Shown here: piece by piece, positions 18,076 through 26,888 of the stretch
Position numbering within the stretch: the stretch's first letter is position 1
Layout of the letters: each line of letters begins with the position of its first letter
NCBI GenBank assembly: GCA_021373115.1
Contig: JAJFTI010000031.1
Location: 1-64,000 of the forward strand
DNA length: 64,000 nucleotides
Source of the DNA: Eubacteriales bacterium
GTDB lineage: Bacteria; Bacillota; Clostridia; Christensenellales; CAG-138
Reading direction: 5' to 3'
Translations under genes and position numbers: made by a program
Notes under the pieces: generated by a model
Database searches by the model: none
What the model was told of the DNA's origin: nothing
Seen by the model: the letters and a program-made list of their open reading frames with translations, nothing else

Positions 18076-18119
18076 GTGCGCTTATATCCTAAAACGTTTT
18101 AAATACTGGGCTGAATCGA

Positions 18120-18148
18120 TTGTGCCTTTTATACACATATGATATGCT
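18120..18148 (+). promoter_or_regulatory. Promoter of the DUF362 gene
   Basis: TTGTGC (18120-18125) is separated by 17 bases from TATGCT (18143-18148), followed by the strong ribosome site AAGGAG eight bases before the ATG at 18184. Confidence 0.55.
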
Positions 18149-18183
18149 ATATGTTAATCTCATGAAATAAAGGAGTTTTTCCC

Positions 18184-19305
18184 ATGCAGCCATCCAAGGT
18201 TTATTTTATCAATCTTCGAACGGACTTCGACAATCCGCTTACGGTCAAGCTGCAGCGCCTGATTAAGCGCGCGGGAATCGAAACCATCGATTTCAAGGAC
18301 CGTTTTGTCGCAATAAAGATTCACTTTGGCGAGCCGGGCAACCTTTCGTTTCTGCGCCCGAATTTCGCCCGCGCGGTTGTGGACGTCGTCCGTGAAAATG
18401 GCGGCAGGCCGTTTTTGACCGACTGCAACACCCTTTATCCGGGCAGACGAAAAAATGCGCTCGATCACCTCGACGCCGCCGCGGAAAACGGCTTCTCGGT
18501 CGCTTCCACCGGGTGTCAGTGCATCATTGCGGACGGTCTGAAGGGACTCGATGAAAAACTTGTGCCCATTTCCGGCGGTAAGCATGTGAAGGAAGCGAAA
18601 ATCGGTCAGGCGATCATGGATGCGGATATCATCATCTCTCTCAATCACTTTAAGGGGCATGAAGGCACCGGCTTTGGCGGCGCAATGAAAAACATCGGCA
18701 TGGGCTGCGGTTCGCGCGCCGGCAAGATGGAGCAGCACAATGACGGCAAGCCCACCGTGGACCGGTCCCTCTGCCGCGCCTGCCGCCAGTGCATCAAGCA
18801 GTGCGCGCATGGAGCGATCCATTACGATGAAAAAAAGATCGCAAGCATCAACCACGACCTCTGCGTCGGCTGCGGCCGCTGCATCGCCGCCTGCAACTTC
18901 GATGCAATTGAGAACAACAGCGGCAACAGCAACCGTATGCTCTGTGAAAAAATTGCGGAGTATTCACTGGCTGTGCTGCAAAACCGGCCGAACTTCCATA
19001 TCAACCTCGTCATGCAGGTTTCCCCCAACTGCGACTGCCACTCGGAAAACGACGTTCCGATTATTCCGGATGTCGGCATGTTCGCTTCGTTCGACCCTGT
19101 TGCGCTGGATCAAGCCTGCGCGGACGCCTGCAACAAGCAGCCGGTTATGCCGGGCAGCCAGCTATCCGATCATCTGAAAAAAGGCGCGCATGGGCACGAT
19201 CATTTCGGCAACTCCGCCCCGGGCACGGACTGGACGGTTACGCTCGCGCATGCAGAGGAGCTTGGCATCGGCACCCGGCAATACGAATTGATCCCAATAA
19301 AATAA
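18184..19305 (+). CDS. DUF362 protein with two 4Fe-4S clusters
   Basis: The 373-residue protein begins with the DUF362 domain (about residues 1-190: AIKIHFGEPGNLSFLRP, LTDCNTLY, SLNHFKGHEGTGFGGAMKN). Two ferredoxin-type clusters are inserted at about 195-245, CRACRQCIKQC and CVGCGRCIAAC. A C-terminal DUF362 part resumes with PDVGMFASFDPVALDQA. Members of this family are cytoplasmic iron-sulfur proteins of poorly known function common in anaerobes. It is monocistronic, with its own promoter and terminator. Confidence 0.88.
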   Translation: MQPSKVYFINLRTDFDNPLTVKLQRLIKRAGIETIDFKDRFVAIKIHFGEPGNLSFLRPNFARAVVDVVRENGGRPFLTDCNTLYPGRRKNALDHLDAAAENGFSVASTGCQCIIADGLKGLDEKLVPISGGKHVKEAKIGQAIMDADIIISLNHFKGHEGTGFGGAMKNIGMGCGSRAGKMEQHNDGKPTVDRSLCRACRQCIKQCAHGAIHYDEKKIASINHDLCVGCGRCIAACNFDAIENNSGNSNRMLCEKIAEYSLAVLQNRPNFHINLVMQVSPNCDCHSENDVPIIPDVGMFASFDPVALDQACADACNKQPVMPGSQLSDHLKKGAHGHDHFGNSAPGTDWTVTLAHAEELGIGTRQYELIPIK

Positions 19306-19319
19306 GCGAAACACAAAAG

Positions 19320-19350
19320 CAGCAGGGAGCGCCAAGCCCCCTGCTGTTTT
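19320..19350 (+). terminator. Bidirectional terminator after the DUF362 gene
   Basis: Arms CAGCAGGG (19320-19327) and CCCTGCTG (19339-19346) flank an 11-base loop and are followed by TTTT on the plus strand. On the minus strand the same stem is followed by CTTTTGTGTTT, so it could also serve the decayed gene on the other side. Confidence 0.75.
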
Positions 19351-19374
19351 CATGCCAATTTGCTGTGCCCTTGT

Positions 19375-20058
19375 TTTAGTTTCCAGCATCATGCTTAAAA
19401 TCTGCGACTCGGTTTCGCGCATTCCGTCCTTGGCAAGCCGTCCGATGTTTCGGATCGTATTGTCAACGCCCTTGACTACGATGCCGTCCCCGCTGTAAAA
19501 CTCCTGGTGCTGCGTATACATCCGGTATCCCAGAATACCGGCCTCAACCGCCGCTGCAATCTTTGCCGCGCAGCTAGCCTTCGCGCCGCCGCAGACCATT
19601 CCGCTGATAACGGCAAGCGCGTACACCAGCGTATGCGCAACCGCGTCGTAACCGCCGCCTTCCAGATAGGCGATTCCCGCGCCCGCGCCGCATCCGGCAC
19701 AAACCGCACCGCAGAACGCAGAGCGCCGGCCCGTCCTCAGCGCACTCAATCGGGATCTGTACGCGCTTGAGATACGCTTCGAGCGCTTCCCTCTGCCCGG
19801 GTGTAATCGAATCGATCACTTCCGGCAGACGCGCGGCATCCCCTTTTCCCCGCCGGTGCCCGGCACGACAACGCTCTTTGCGTTCATTAGAATGTTACCG
19901 CTGACGCAAACACGCATCTACTCCGGTATTTCGCCGAGCATATCCCGCGGCACCGCCGCCGCGTATGCAATGGCGATGGGTTCCGTGCACCCTGTTGCGG
20001 GAATGCGTTCCTGTTCGAGCCGTTTGCAGTATGCGTCCATCAATTCCGGTGTCAGCAT
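19375..20058 (-). pseudogene. Decayed L-cysteine desulfidase-family gene (UPF0597/YhaM-CyuA type)
   Basis: Three fragments of this roughly 430-residue family remain. From an ATG at 20058 with GGAGAA upstream the frame gives a [20 protein letters not shown] region, hits an in-frame TAG at 19918-19920, then continues with VCVSGNILMNAKSVVVPGTGG. A shifted frame gives ITPGQREALEAYLKRVQIPI. A third frame gives FCGAVCAGCGAGAGIAYLEG, ISGMVCGGAKASCAAKIAAA and DNTIRNIGRLAKDGMRETES. About 190 residues are missing between the second and third parts, and the normal stop is not in frame at the end. The intact enzyme is an iron-sulfur lyase releasing sulfide from cysteine. No intact copy is in the window. 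Confidence 0.8.
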
Positions 20059-20119
20059 AAACGGTGGTTCTCCTGTTTCTCGCCGGTTTCGTTCGCCGTT
20101 GGAATAATCCGCCGGAGAG

Positions 20120-20542
20120 TTACTTCAGGTATAGCCCAACAAGCGCGAGATCCTTGTCAAACGACAGCGTGTACACCAGGTTCGCGTTTTCATGCTTGAC
20201 CAGCACCTGCGCAACGGCATATTCCTCTTTCGTCGTCGAATCTTCCGTTCCGGAAAGCACGGTTTTCGTAACGCTTTTGAATGCGCCCGCTTTTTCAAAC
20301 GCGGAAGCCCAGCCTTCCCGGAGCTGATCCGCGGTAATCGACGCTTTCAAATCCTCCCGCAGAGCGGCGATGATCGAATCGTAATCCCCTTCGGTCGCGA
20401 GACCGACAATCTCCTCCGCTGCCGAGCCAACTTCCTCCGCATCGAATCCTTCCGGCAGCTTGTTTGCCGCGCAGCCAGTCAGTCCAAGGCATACGATAAG
20501 CGCCAAAAGCGCGCTGATGATTGTTTTCCATTGTTTTTGCAT
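20120..20542 (-). CDS. Small lipoprotein with DUF3887-like domain
   Basis: The 140-residue protein starts at MQKQWKT, with GGAGG eight to nine bases upstream. A hydrophobic signal ends in the lipobox LTGC (about Cys24), so it should be anchored outside the membrane. The mature part, with [26 protein letters not shown] and [17 protein letters not shown], resembles the DUF3887 domain found in many Bacillota lipoproteins. Its role is unknown. It is convergent with nothing functional (the pseudogene is upstream-facing on the same strand) and divergent from the sigma-like gene. Confidence 0.75.
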   Translation of the reverse strand: MQKQWKTIISALLALIVCLGLTGCAANKLPEGFDAEEVGSAAEEIVGLATEGDYDSIIAALREDLKASITADQLREGWASAFEKAGAFKSVTKTVLSGTEDSTTKEEYAVAQVLVKHENANLVYTLSFDKDLALVGLYLK

Positions 20543-20686
20543 GGTATTTCGCCTCCGTTTCTTTTTTACCAGTATATCATAACCGTCCTGGATCATCTGA
20601 AACATCATTGCAAACTTTCGGGCGTCAGACGCGAGCAGTAGGCGCAGCAGGCGCGATCAATACTATTTTCTTTTTTCTCACGGGCA

Positions 20687-20695
20687 TGCTACAAT
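20687..20695 (+). promoter_or_regulatory. Extended -10 promoter of the sigma-like/dnaD operon
   Basis: TGCTACAAT carries an extended -10 (TG, one base, TACAAT at 20690-20695). The -35 region 17 bases upstream (TTTCTT) is poor. The start would be about 60 bases before the ATG at 20762. Confidence 0.5.
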
Positions 20696-20761
20696 ATTTA
20701 TATCTATGGTGGCGCGGCAGTGCAGCCGTTGCCATACGCAAGAACGGTGAGGAAACGGAAA

Positions 20762-21415
20762 ATGGTTACGAATCCGCTGCAAAAACGAATCAGTTCCGGC
20801 GACCGTGACGCGTTTAAAGCGGTCTACAGCGAGTATGGACGCGGTGTGTTTCTGGCCGCGCTGAAAGCGCTCGGTTCGGAAGCCGCCGCGCGCGACGTGG
20901 TCAAGCAGACGTTTCTCAACCTGCACCGCGAGCTGTTCAACGCGGCGGACGACATGGATATTCCCGTTCGTATTCGCGAACTGACGGATCATGAAATTCT
21001 GGTTTCAAAGATCGTCCAGAATAAAGATTCCCTCTCTGCGTTTTCCCGGGAGGGCGCAGCGAACGGCGATGATGCGGGTACGGACCGCTCCGCCGAGCGA
21101 TATTCCGAACACGGCACATTCAGCGGCTTCGCTTCCGAAGATGCGGACGACGCGCTTCCTCCGCTGGAACGCACGCAGCTCTATATGGAAGCGGACCGTA
21201 CGCTGTCCGGAAAAAAATCCGGCGAACCCGCATCTGTGCAAAAGCAGAAACGTCGCGGCAGCGGCTTTGTACGGTTCCTGCTGATTCTATTATTGCTTTT
21301 ACTGCTCTGGGCGCTCGCGGGCGTTTTGATGGATATCCACCTCATTCCCTCCTACGATCTTGGGTATCGCTGGTTCAACACAACGATCTATCCGCTCTTT
21401 TCGTTGTTTGCATAA
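20762..21415 (+). CDS. Sigma-region-2-like protein with C-terminal membrane anchor
   Basis: The 217-residue protein begins at the ATG at 20762 (GAGGAAACGG upstream). Residues 5-75 resemble ECF sigma region 2: LQKRISSGDRDAFKAVYSEY and AARDVVKQTFLNLHREL. No region-4 helix-turn-helix follows. Instead comes an acidic linker (about 95-165), a basic KQKRR stretch, a single membrane helix at about 168-190, and a short outside tail. It heads a plus-strand operon with the DnaD- and DnaI-type genes (37-base gap). It cannot be a normal sigma factor without region 4. An anti-sigma-like, regulatory or membrane-tethered role is an inference. Confidence 0.7.
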   Translation: MVTNPLQKRISSGDRDAFKAVYSEYGRGVFLAALKALGSEAAARDVVKQTFLNLHRELFNAADDMDIPVRIRELTDHEILVSKIVQNKDSLSAFSREGAANGDDAGTDRSAERYSEHGTFSGFASEDADDALPPLERTQLYMEADRTLSGKKSGEPASVQKQKRRGSGFVRFLLILLLLLLLWALAGVLMDIHLIPSYDLGYRWFNTTIYPLFSLFA

Positions 21416-21452
21416 CGAAGAGCGGTAACGGAAAGACAGCACGGAAGACTAC

Positions 21453-22634
21453 ATGATCATTCGTTTTTCCCTTGACGCGGCGCGGCGGAATTTCACGCCC
21501 GTAGACAACCGATTCCTGCTCGATCACCTGCCGTATGCAAGCGAACGCTGCATCCGGGTCTATCTTTACGGCCTGATGCTCTGTCACGCAGGCGCGAACG
21601 CGGAAACTTCGCTTTCGGACGCGCTGGGTCTATCCGAGCAGGAGATTACCGAAGCGTATTCTTATTGGCAGCAGGAGGGGCTCGTCCGTATTCGCGGCGA
21701 AAAACCGCTCGTTGTGGAATATCTCGACCTGGAACCGACGGAAGCGGGCGGCGTTGTGCCGGGTAAATACGCAAGCCTCGTCTCCGCGCTTGCCTCGCTG
21801 ACCGCCCCCCGGCAGTTCGATTATCGCGAACTCAAGCATGTATACGACTGGATCGAGGTCTATGGGCTGGACGAAGAGGCAGTGCTCGAACTGGTTTCCC
21901 ATTGTCTGGATCAAAAAGGCCGCCGCGTGTCGGTGAATTACATCGACGCGGTCGCGCGCACCTGGTCCGAGGAGGGCGTCAAGACGCGCGAGGCCGCGCG
22001 TGCGCACCTGGCGCGTTATGAACTGAAAAAACACGGCGCAAGCGAAATCCTGCGCCAATGGAACAAACAGAGAAAGCCGACCAGGGACGAGACCGCACTC
22101 TACGACAAATGGGTTTCGGAATGGGGCTTTACGCCGGAAGCGGTGCTTGCCGCGCTGCCGAAGCTCACTGTGAGCGGCACGCCGAACTTCGTATACCTCG
22201 ACGAACTTCTGGATTCCCTCCGGAAGGAAGGGCAGCTCAGCAAACCGGATATCGAACGCGCCGACGCAAAAAGTGCCGAAGAGCAGGTGTTTGCCCGTCT
22301 CGTGTTTGAACGCGCGGGTAAGCTCGAACCCGCAACGCGTACCCAGCGCGCGCAGATCAGTATGTATTTAAAGGACTACGGCATGCCGCGCGAGCTGATG
22401 CTCTTTGGCGCGGAGCAGTGCCGCGGCGCAAACGAGCCGTTTGGCATGATGAAAAAACTCTGGAACGAGTGGCACGACGCGGGAATCAATACCATAGCGG
22501 GGGCGCAGCAGCAGCTCGAAGCGCGCGCAAACACGCGAAAGCCAAAACCGCAGGGACGGCAGTACCCGCAGCACGACCTCACGGATGAACAGCTCGAACA
22601 CCTGCTGGTCGATCTGGATAAGGATCTCGATTAA
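21453..22634 (+). CDS. DnaD-domain replication protein
   Basis: The 393-residue protein has an N-terminal winged-helix-like segment (SLSDALGLSEQEITEAYSYW, about 45-65) and two DnaD-type helical modules, at about 115-190 (FDYRELKHVYDWIEVYGLDE) and 200-240 (YDKWVSEWGFTPEAVLAAL). The C-terminal part (about 275-350, QISMYLKDYGMPRELMLFGA) repeats this style. In Bacillota, DnaD/DnaB proteins remodel origin DNA and help load the helicase. The adjacent DnaI-type gene fits that role. Confidence 0.8.
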   Translation: MIIRFSLDAARRNFTPVDNRFLLDHLPYASERCIRVYLYGLMLCHAGANAETSLSDALGLSEQEITEAYSYWQQEGLVRIRGEKPLVVEYLDLEPTEAGGVVPGKYASLVSALASLTAPRQFDYRELKHVYDWIEVYGLDEEAVLELVSHCLDQKGRRVSVNYIDAVARTWSEEGVKTREAARAHLARYELKKHGASEILRQWNKQRKPTRDETALYDKWVSEWGFTPEAVLAALPKLTVSGTPNFVYLDELLDSLRKEGQLSKPDIERADAKSAEEQVFARLVFERAGKLEPATRTQRAQISMYLKDYGMPRELMLFGAEQCRGANEPFGMMKKLWNEWHDAGINTIAGAQQQLEARANTRKPKPQGRQYPQHDLTDEQLEHLLVDLDKDLD

Positions 22635-22685
22635 CCCGGCTAGCGCACAGCGACTGCCAAACACGCGAACGGAACATAAAAAGGC

Positions 22686-23597
22686 ATGCTCAACGAACAG
22701 CTCGATAACGATTACGCGCGCATCCGCGCGGAGGAACGCGAAGCACAGCGCCGCCGCATTGAGGAGGCGTATGTCCGCGCACCCCGGCTTAAAGACCTTG
22801 ACGAAGCACGCGCGCAGCTCTTTCCCGCCCTCGGCCAGCGAAGAATCACACCCGAGGAGAGTAAACGCCGCCTTGAGGAGATTGACCGGGAGGAACGCGG
22901 TATTCTCGCCTCGCTCGGCCTGCCCGCGGACGCATTGAAGCTGCATGTGCGCTGCAAGCAGTGCAACGATACCGGATATCTCGGCTCCGGCAGCCGTCCC
23001 TGTTCCTGCCGTCTATTACAGCGCGAAGCGCTGCGCGGATCGGACGGGGTGAACGCGCGCGAGACGTTTGCAAAGTTTTCCACGGAGATCTACCCGACTC
23101 CGGAGCAAAAGAAGCGCTCCGTCAACGCAAAGCTCATCTGCGAAGCATATGCCGACGCACTGCCCGCTCCGGAAAAACCAAATATCCTGCTGCTCGGCAT
23201 GCCGGGGCTCGGCAAGTCCTATCTTGGCAACGCGATTGCCTACCAGGCGCTCTCGCGCGGAGTGGATGCGGAGCGCGTGACCGCCTATGCCTTTGTGCAG
23301 ACGGTGCTGCGGGATATCCGCGAACGGACGGAGACCGCACTGCGCTACCAGACGGTTCCCCTGCTCGTGCTGGACGATCTCGGCAGCGAGCCGAACATTT
23401 CCAACGTGACGTTCGAATGGCTGTTTGCCGTCGTCAACGAGCGAACCCTTGCGGGTCGCGCGACGGTCTGCAGTACGAACTGCACCTTAAAGCAGCTCTC
23501 CGACCGGTACGACGAGCGCTTTATGAGCCGACTTTGCGACAAGAACACCACGCAGGTGCTTCAGCTGACCGGCGAAAACCTGCGCACGGTGAAGTAA
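22686..23597 (+). CDS. Helicase-loader ATPase, DnaC/DnaI type
   Basis: The 303-residue AAA+ ATPase has a charged helical N-terminus, a four-cysteine zinc site (Cys90, 93, 106, 108), Walker A GMPGLGKS (171-178), Walker B LLVLDDLGSE (about 226-235) and the sensor CSTNCT. This layout matches DnaC/DnaI loaders of the replicative helicase. It follows the DnaD protein by 51 bases and precedes rsmI by five bases, so the genes are probably co-transcribed. Confidence 0.87.
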   Translation: MLNEQLDNDYARIRAEEREAQRRRIEEAYVRAPRLKDLDEARAQLFPALGQRRITPEESKRRLEEIDREERGILASLGLPADALKLHVRCKQCNDTGYLGSGSRPCSCRLLQREALRGSDGVNARETFAKFSTEIYPTPEQKKRSVNAKLICEAYADALPAPEKPNILLLGMPGLGKSYLGNAIAYQALSRGVDAERVTAYAFVQTVLRDIRERTETALRYQTVPLLVLDDLGSEPNISNVTFEWLFAVVNERTLAGRATVCSTNCTLKQLSDRYDERFMSRLCDKNTTQVLQLTGENLRTVK

Positions 23598-23602
23598 CGC
23601 CT

Positions 23603-24433
23603 ATGCTGCTGCTCTGCGCAACCCCAATCGGTAATTTAGGCGATCTCACCCCGCGCGTACGCGAGGCTCTGGCGAGCTGCAATGCGGTCTACTGTGAGGA
23701 CACACGGCGGACGCTGACGCTGCTTAACCACATCGGCGTTAAAAAGCCGCTCGTTTCCTGCTACCGCGAGAATGAGCGCGCGCGCGCCGAAGAAGTGGTG
23801 AAGCGAATCCAGTCGGGCGAAACGGTCGTCTACGTGTCCGACGCGGGCATGCCGGGTATCTCCGATCCCGGCGAGGCGCTGATTCAGGCCTGCATCGCGA
23901 ATAACCTGCCCTACAGCGTGCTGCCCGGCGCGTCCGCCGTGCTCATGGCGGCGGTGATGAGCGGGCTTCCCGTTTTGCCGTTTACGTTTTTCGGGTTTTT
24001 CCCGCGCGAAAAGAAGGAGCAGCGGGCGTTGTTCGATCGGCTGAAACATCTCGACCATCTTGCTGTTTTTTACGAAAGTCCCAACCGCGCGGACGCGACG
24101 CTCAAGCTCCTACACGAAACGTTTGGCAACCTCGACGCGGCGCTTATGCGCGAGCTGACCAAGCTGCATGAGGAGGTTGCCCGCGGAACACTGGGCGAGC
24201 TATCCGTACGCTATGCCGAAAACGATCCGCGCGGGGAATGCGTGCTCTGCGTGCTGTTTCGCGCCGGCGCGGAAGAATCCGCCGCGCCCGGTTTGGAAGC
24301 GACGCTGACACGCCTGCTGAAAGACGGCTCCTCCGTCCGCGACGCAGCCGCCGAAGCGGCAAGCCTCTGCGGGGTGCCAAAAAAGGAAGCCTACGCGAAG
24401 GCGCTGGAACTGACATCCAACTTCGTCAAATAA
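23603..24433 (+). CDS. rsmI: 16S rRNA (cytidine(1402)-2'-O)-methyltransferase
   Basis: The 276-residue SAM-dependent methyltransferase of the tetrapyrrole-methylase fold methylates the 2'-OH of C1402 in 16S rRNA. Signatures are LLLCATPIGNLGDLTPR, VYCEDTRRT, YVSDAGMPGISDPG, LPGASAVL and FGFFPR. It starts at the ATG at 23603, just after the loader gene stop. A much longer open frame exists upstream but lacks family similarity. Confidence 0.95.
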   Translation: MLLLCATPIGNLGDLTPRVREALASCNAVYCEDTRRTLTLLNHIGVKKPLVSCYRENERARAEEVVKRIQSGETVVYVSDAGMPGISDPGEALIQACIANNLPYSVLPGASAVLMAAVMSGLPVLPFTFFGFFPREKKEQRALFDRLKHLDHLAVFYESPNRADATLKLLHETFGNLDAALMRELTKLHEEVARGTLGELSVRYAENDPRGECVLCVLFRAGAEESAAPGLEATLTRLLKDGSSVRDAAAEAASLCGVPKKEAYAKALELTSNFVK

Positions 24434-24438
24434 GTAAA

Positions 24439-24482
24439 CCCGCCTTTCGGCGGGCAGTACAGCCGGAATATTCCGTTTTTTT
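24439..24482. terminator. Convergent terminators between rsmI and kbl
   Basis: CCCGCC-TTTC-GGCGGG (24439-24454) is followed on the minus strand by TTTACTTATTT and serves kbl. CGGAATATTCCG (24464-24475) is followed on the plus strand by seven T residues (24476-24482) and could serve rsmI. The two units sit head-to-tail in the 47-base convergent gap. Confidence 0.7.
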
Positions 24483-25661
24483 ATATTCCCATTTCCGCCT
24501 TGACGGCGGCGAAGGCCGAGACCGCAAAGTCGAGGTCTTTTTTCGTATGCGCGGCGGAAACCTGCGTGCGGATGCGCGCCTTGCCCATTGGCACCACCGG
24601 ATAGAAGAACCCGACGACGTAGACCCCGTGTTCCAACATCTTTGCCGCAAACTCCTGCGCGACTTTCGCGTCGTAGAGCATGACCGGTACGATGGGGTGC
24701 TCGCTTTTGGGCACATCGAACCCCAGCTTACCCAGTTCGGCGCGGAAGCAGCGTGTGTTCTCGTGCAGCCGGTCCCGCAGATCGGTGGATTCCTCCAGCA
24801 GATCGAGCACCTTTAAACTCGCGGCGCAGATCGCGGGGGCAACGGTGTTGCTGAATAGATATGGCCGCGAGCGCTGGCGCAGCAGATCGACAATCTCTTT
24901 CTTTGCCGCCGTGTACCCGCCGGACGCGCCGCCAAGCGCCTTGCCCAGCGTTCCGGTGATGATGTCCACGCGTCCCATCACGCCGCAGTACTCGTGCGTT
25001 CCGCGCCCGTGATCCCCCATGAAACCCACCGCGTGGCTGTCATCCACCATAACGAGCGCACCGTATTCCTCCGCCAGATCACAGATGGCGGAGAGGTTTG
25101 CGATGTAGCCGTCCATGGAAAACACGCCGTCCGTGGCAATGAGCTTGATCCGCGCGCCTTTCGCCGCCTCCAGCTGCTCCCGCAGGCTCACCATGTCGTT
25201 GTTCTTATAGCGGAAGCGCGCGGCCTTGCAGAGGCGAACGCCGTCTATGATGCTCGCGTGGTTCAGTTCGTCCGAAATGACCGCGTCCGCGTCCGTCAGC
25301 AGCGTTTCAAACAAACCGCCGTTTGCGTCGAAGCAGGAACTGTAGAGAATTGCGTCCTCCATGCCCAGGAACCCCGCAATGCGCCGTTCCAGTTCCTTAT
25401 GGATGGCCTGCGTGCCGCAGATGAAGCGCACGGAGGAGAGCCCGTAGCCCCACTCGTCGTAGGCGGCCTTCGCCGCGGCAATGACTTCCGCGTTGTCCGC
25501 TAGCCCCAGATAGTTATTCGCGCAAAGGTTCAGCACGCCCTTGGTTTTCGTCGTGTCGATCTTCGCGCCCTGCGGCGTGGTGATAATCCGCTCCTCTTTA
25601 TATGTGCTTGCCGCGCGGATTTCTTCGAGTGTTGTTCGATAGATATCGTATGCCGGTTTGC

Positions 25662-25665
<4 letters not shown>
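24481..25665 (-). CDS. kbl: Glycine C-acetyltransferase (2-amino-3-ketobutyrate CoA ligase)
   Basis: The 394-residue PLP enzyme of the alpha-oxoamine synthase family splits 2-amino-3-oxobutyrate with CoA into glycine and acetyl-CoA. The PLP lysine is in [46 protein letters not shown] and [12 protein letters not shown] are family signatures. Its ATG overlaps the tdh stop (ATGA), giving the classic tdh-kbl pair for threonine catabolism. Confidence 0.96.
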
Positions 25666-26714
<1,049 letters not shown>

Positions 26715-26774
26715 GGGATCCTCCCTCCTGAAAATAGGCCGATTTGCGTAACTAAAATGTATATGTCCAACTAA

Positions 26775-26803
26775 ACTTTAGCGTTTTTCAGCTATAATTT
26801 CAA
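26775..26803 (-). promoter_or_regulatory. tdh-kbl promoter
   Basis: On the minus strand TTGAAA (26803-26798) is 17 bases from TAAAGT (26780-26775). The leader of about 55 bases shows no recognised riboswitch. Confidence 0.55.
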
Positions 26804-26841
26804 TGCATCCGAAACAATATAAAATCCGCACCCGCAGAAGG

Positions 26842-26879
26842 AAACCCGCCCGCCGGCGTTTCTTCCGATGGGCGGGTTT
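26842..26879 (-). terminator. Terminator of the glycine cleavage operon
   Basis: On the minus strand AAACCCGCCC (26879-26870) and GGGCGGGTTT (26851-26842) form a 10-bp stem with an 18-base loop, followed by CCTTCT. It lies 9 bases after the fusion-gene stop. Confidence 0.7.
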
Positions 26880-26888
26880 GCTGAAAAA

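Noticed and set aside
19162..19749. 195-codon frame as an intact gene
   Set aside because: Its middle matches the end of the cysteine desulfidase family, but its start is out of register and its end reads through the neighbouring terminator and gene; it is part of the pseudogene.
22961..23602. Long upstream extension of the rsmI frame
   Set aside because: The extension overlaps the helicase-loader gene in another frame and has no methyltransferase similarity; the ATG at 23603 gives the normal rsmI start.
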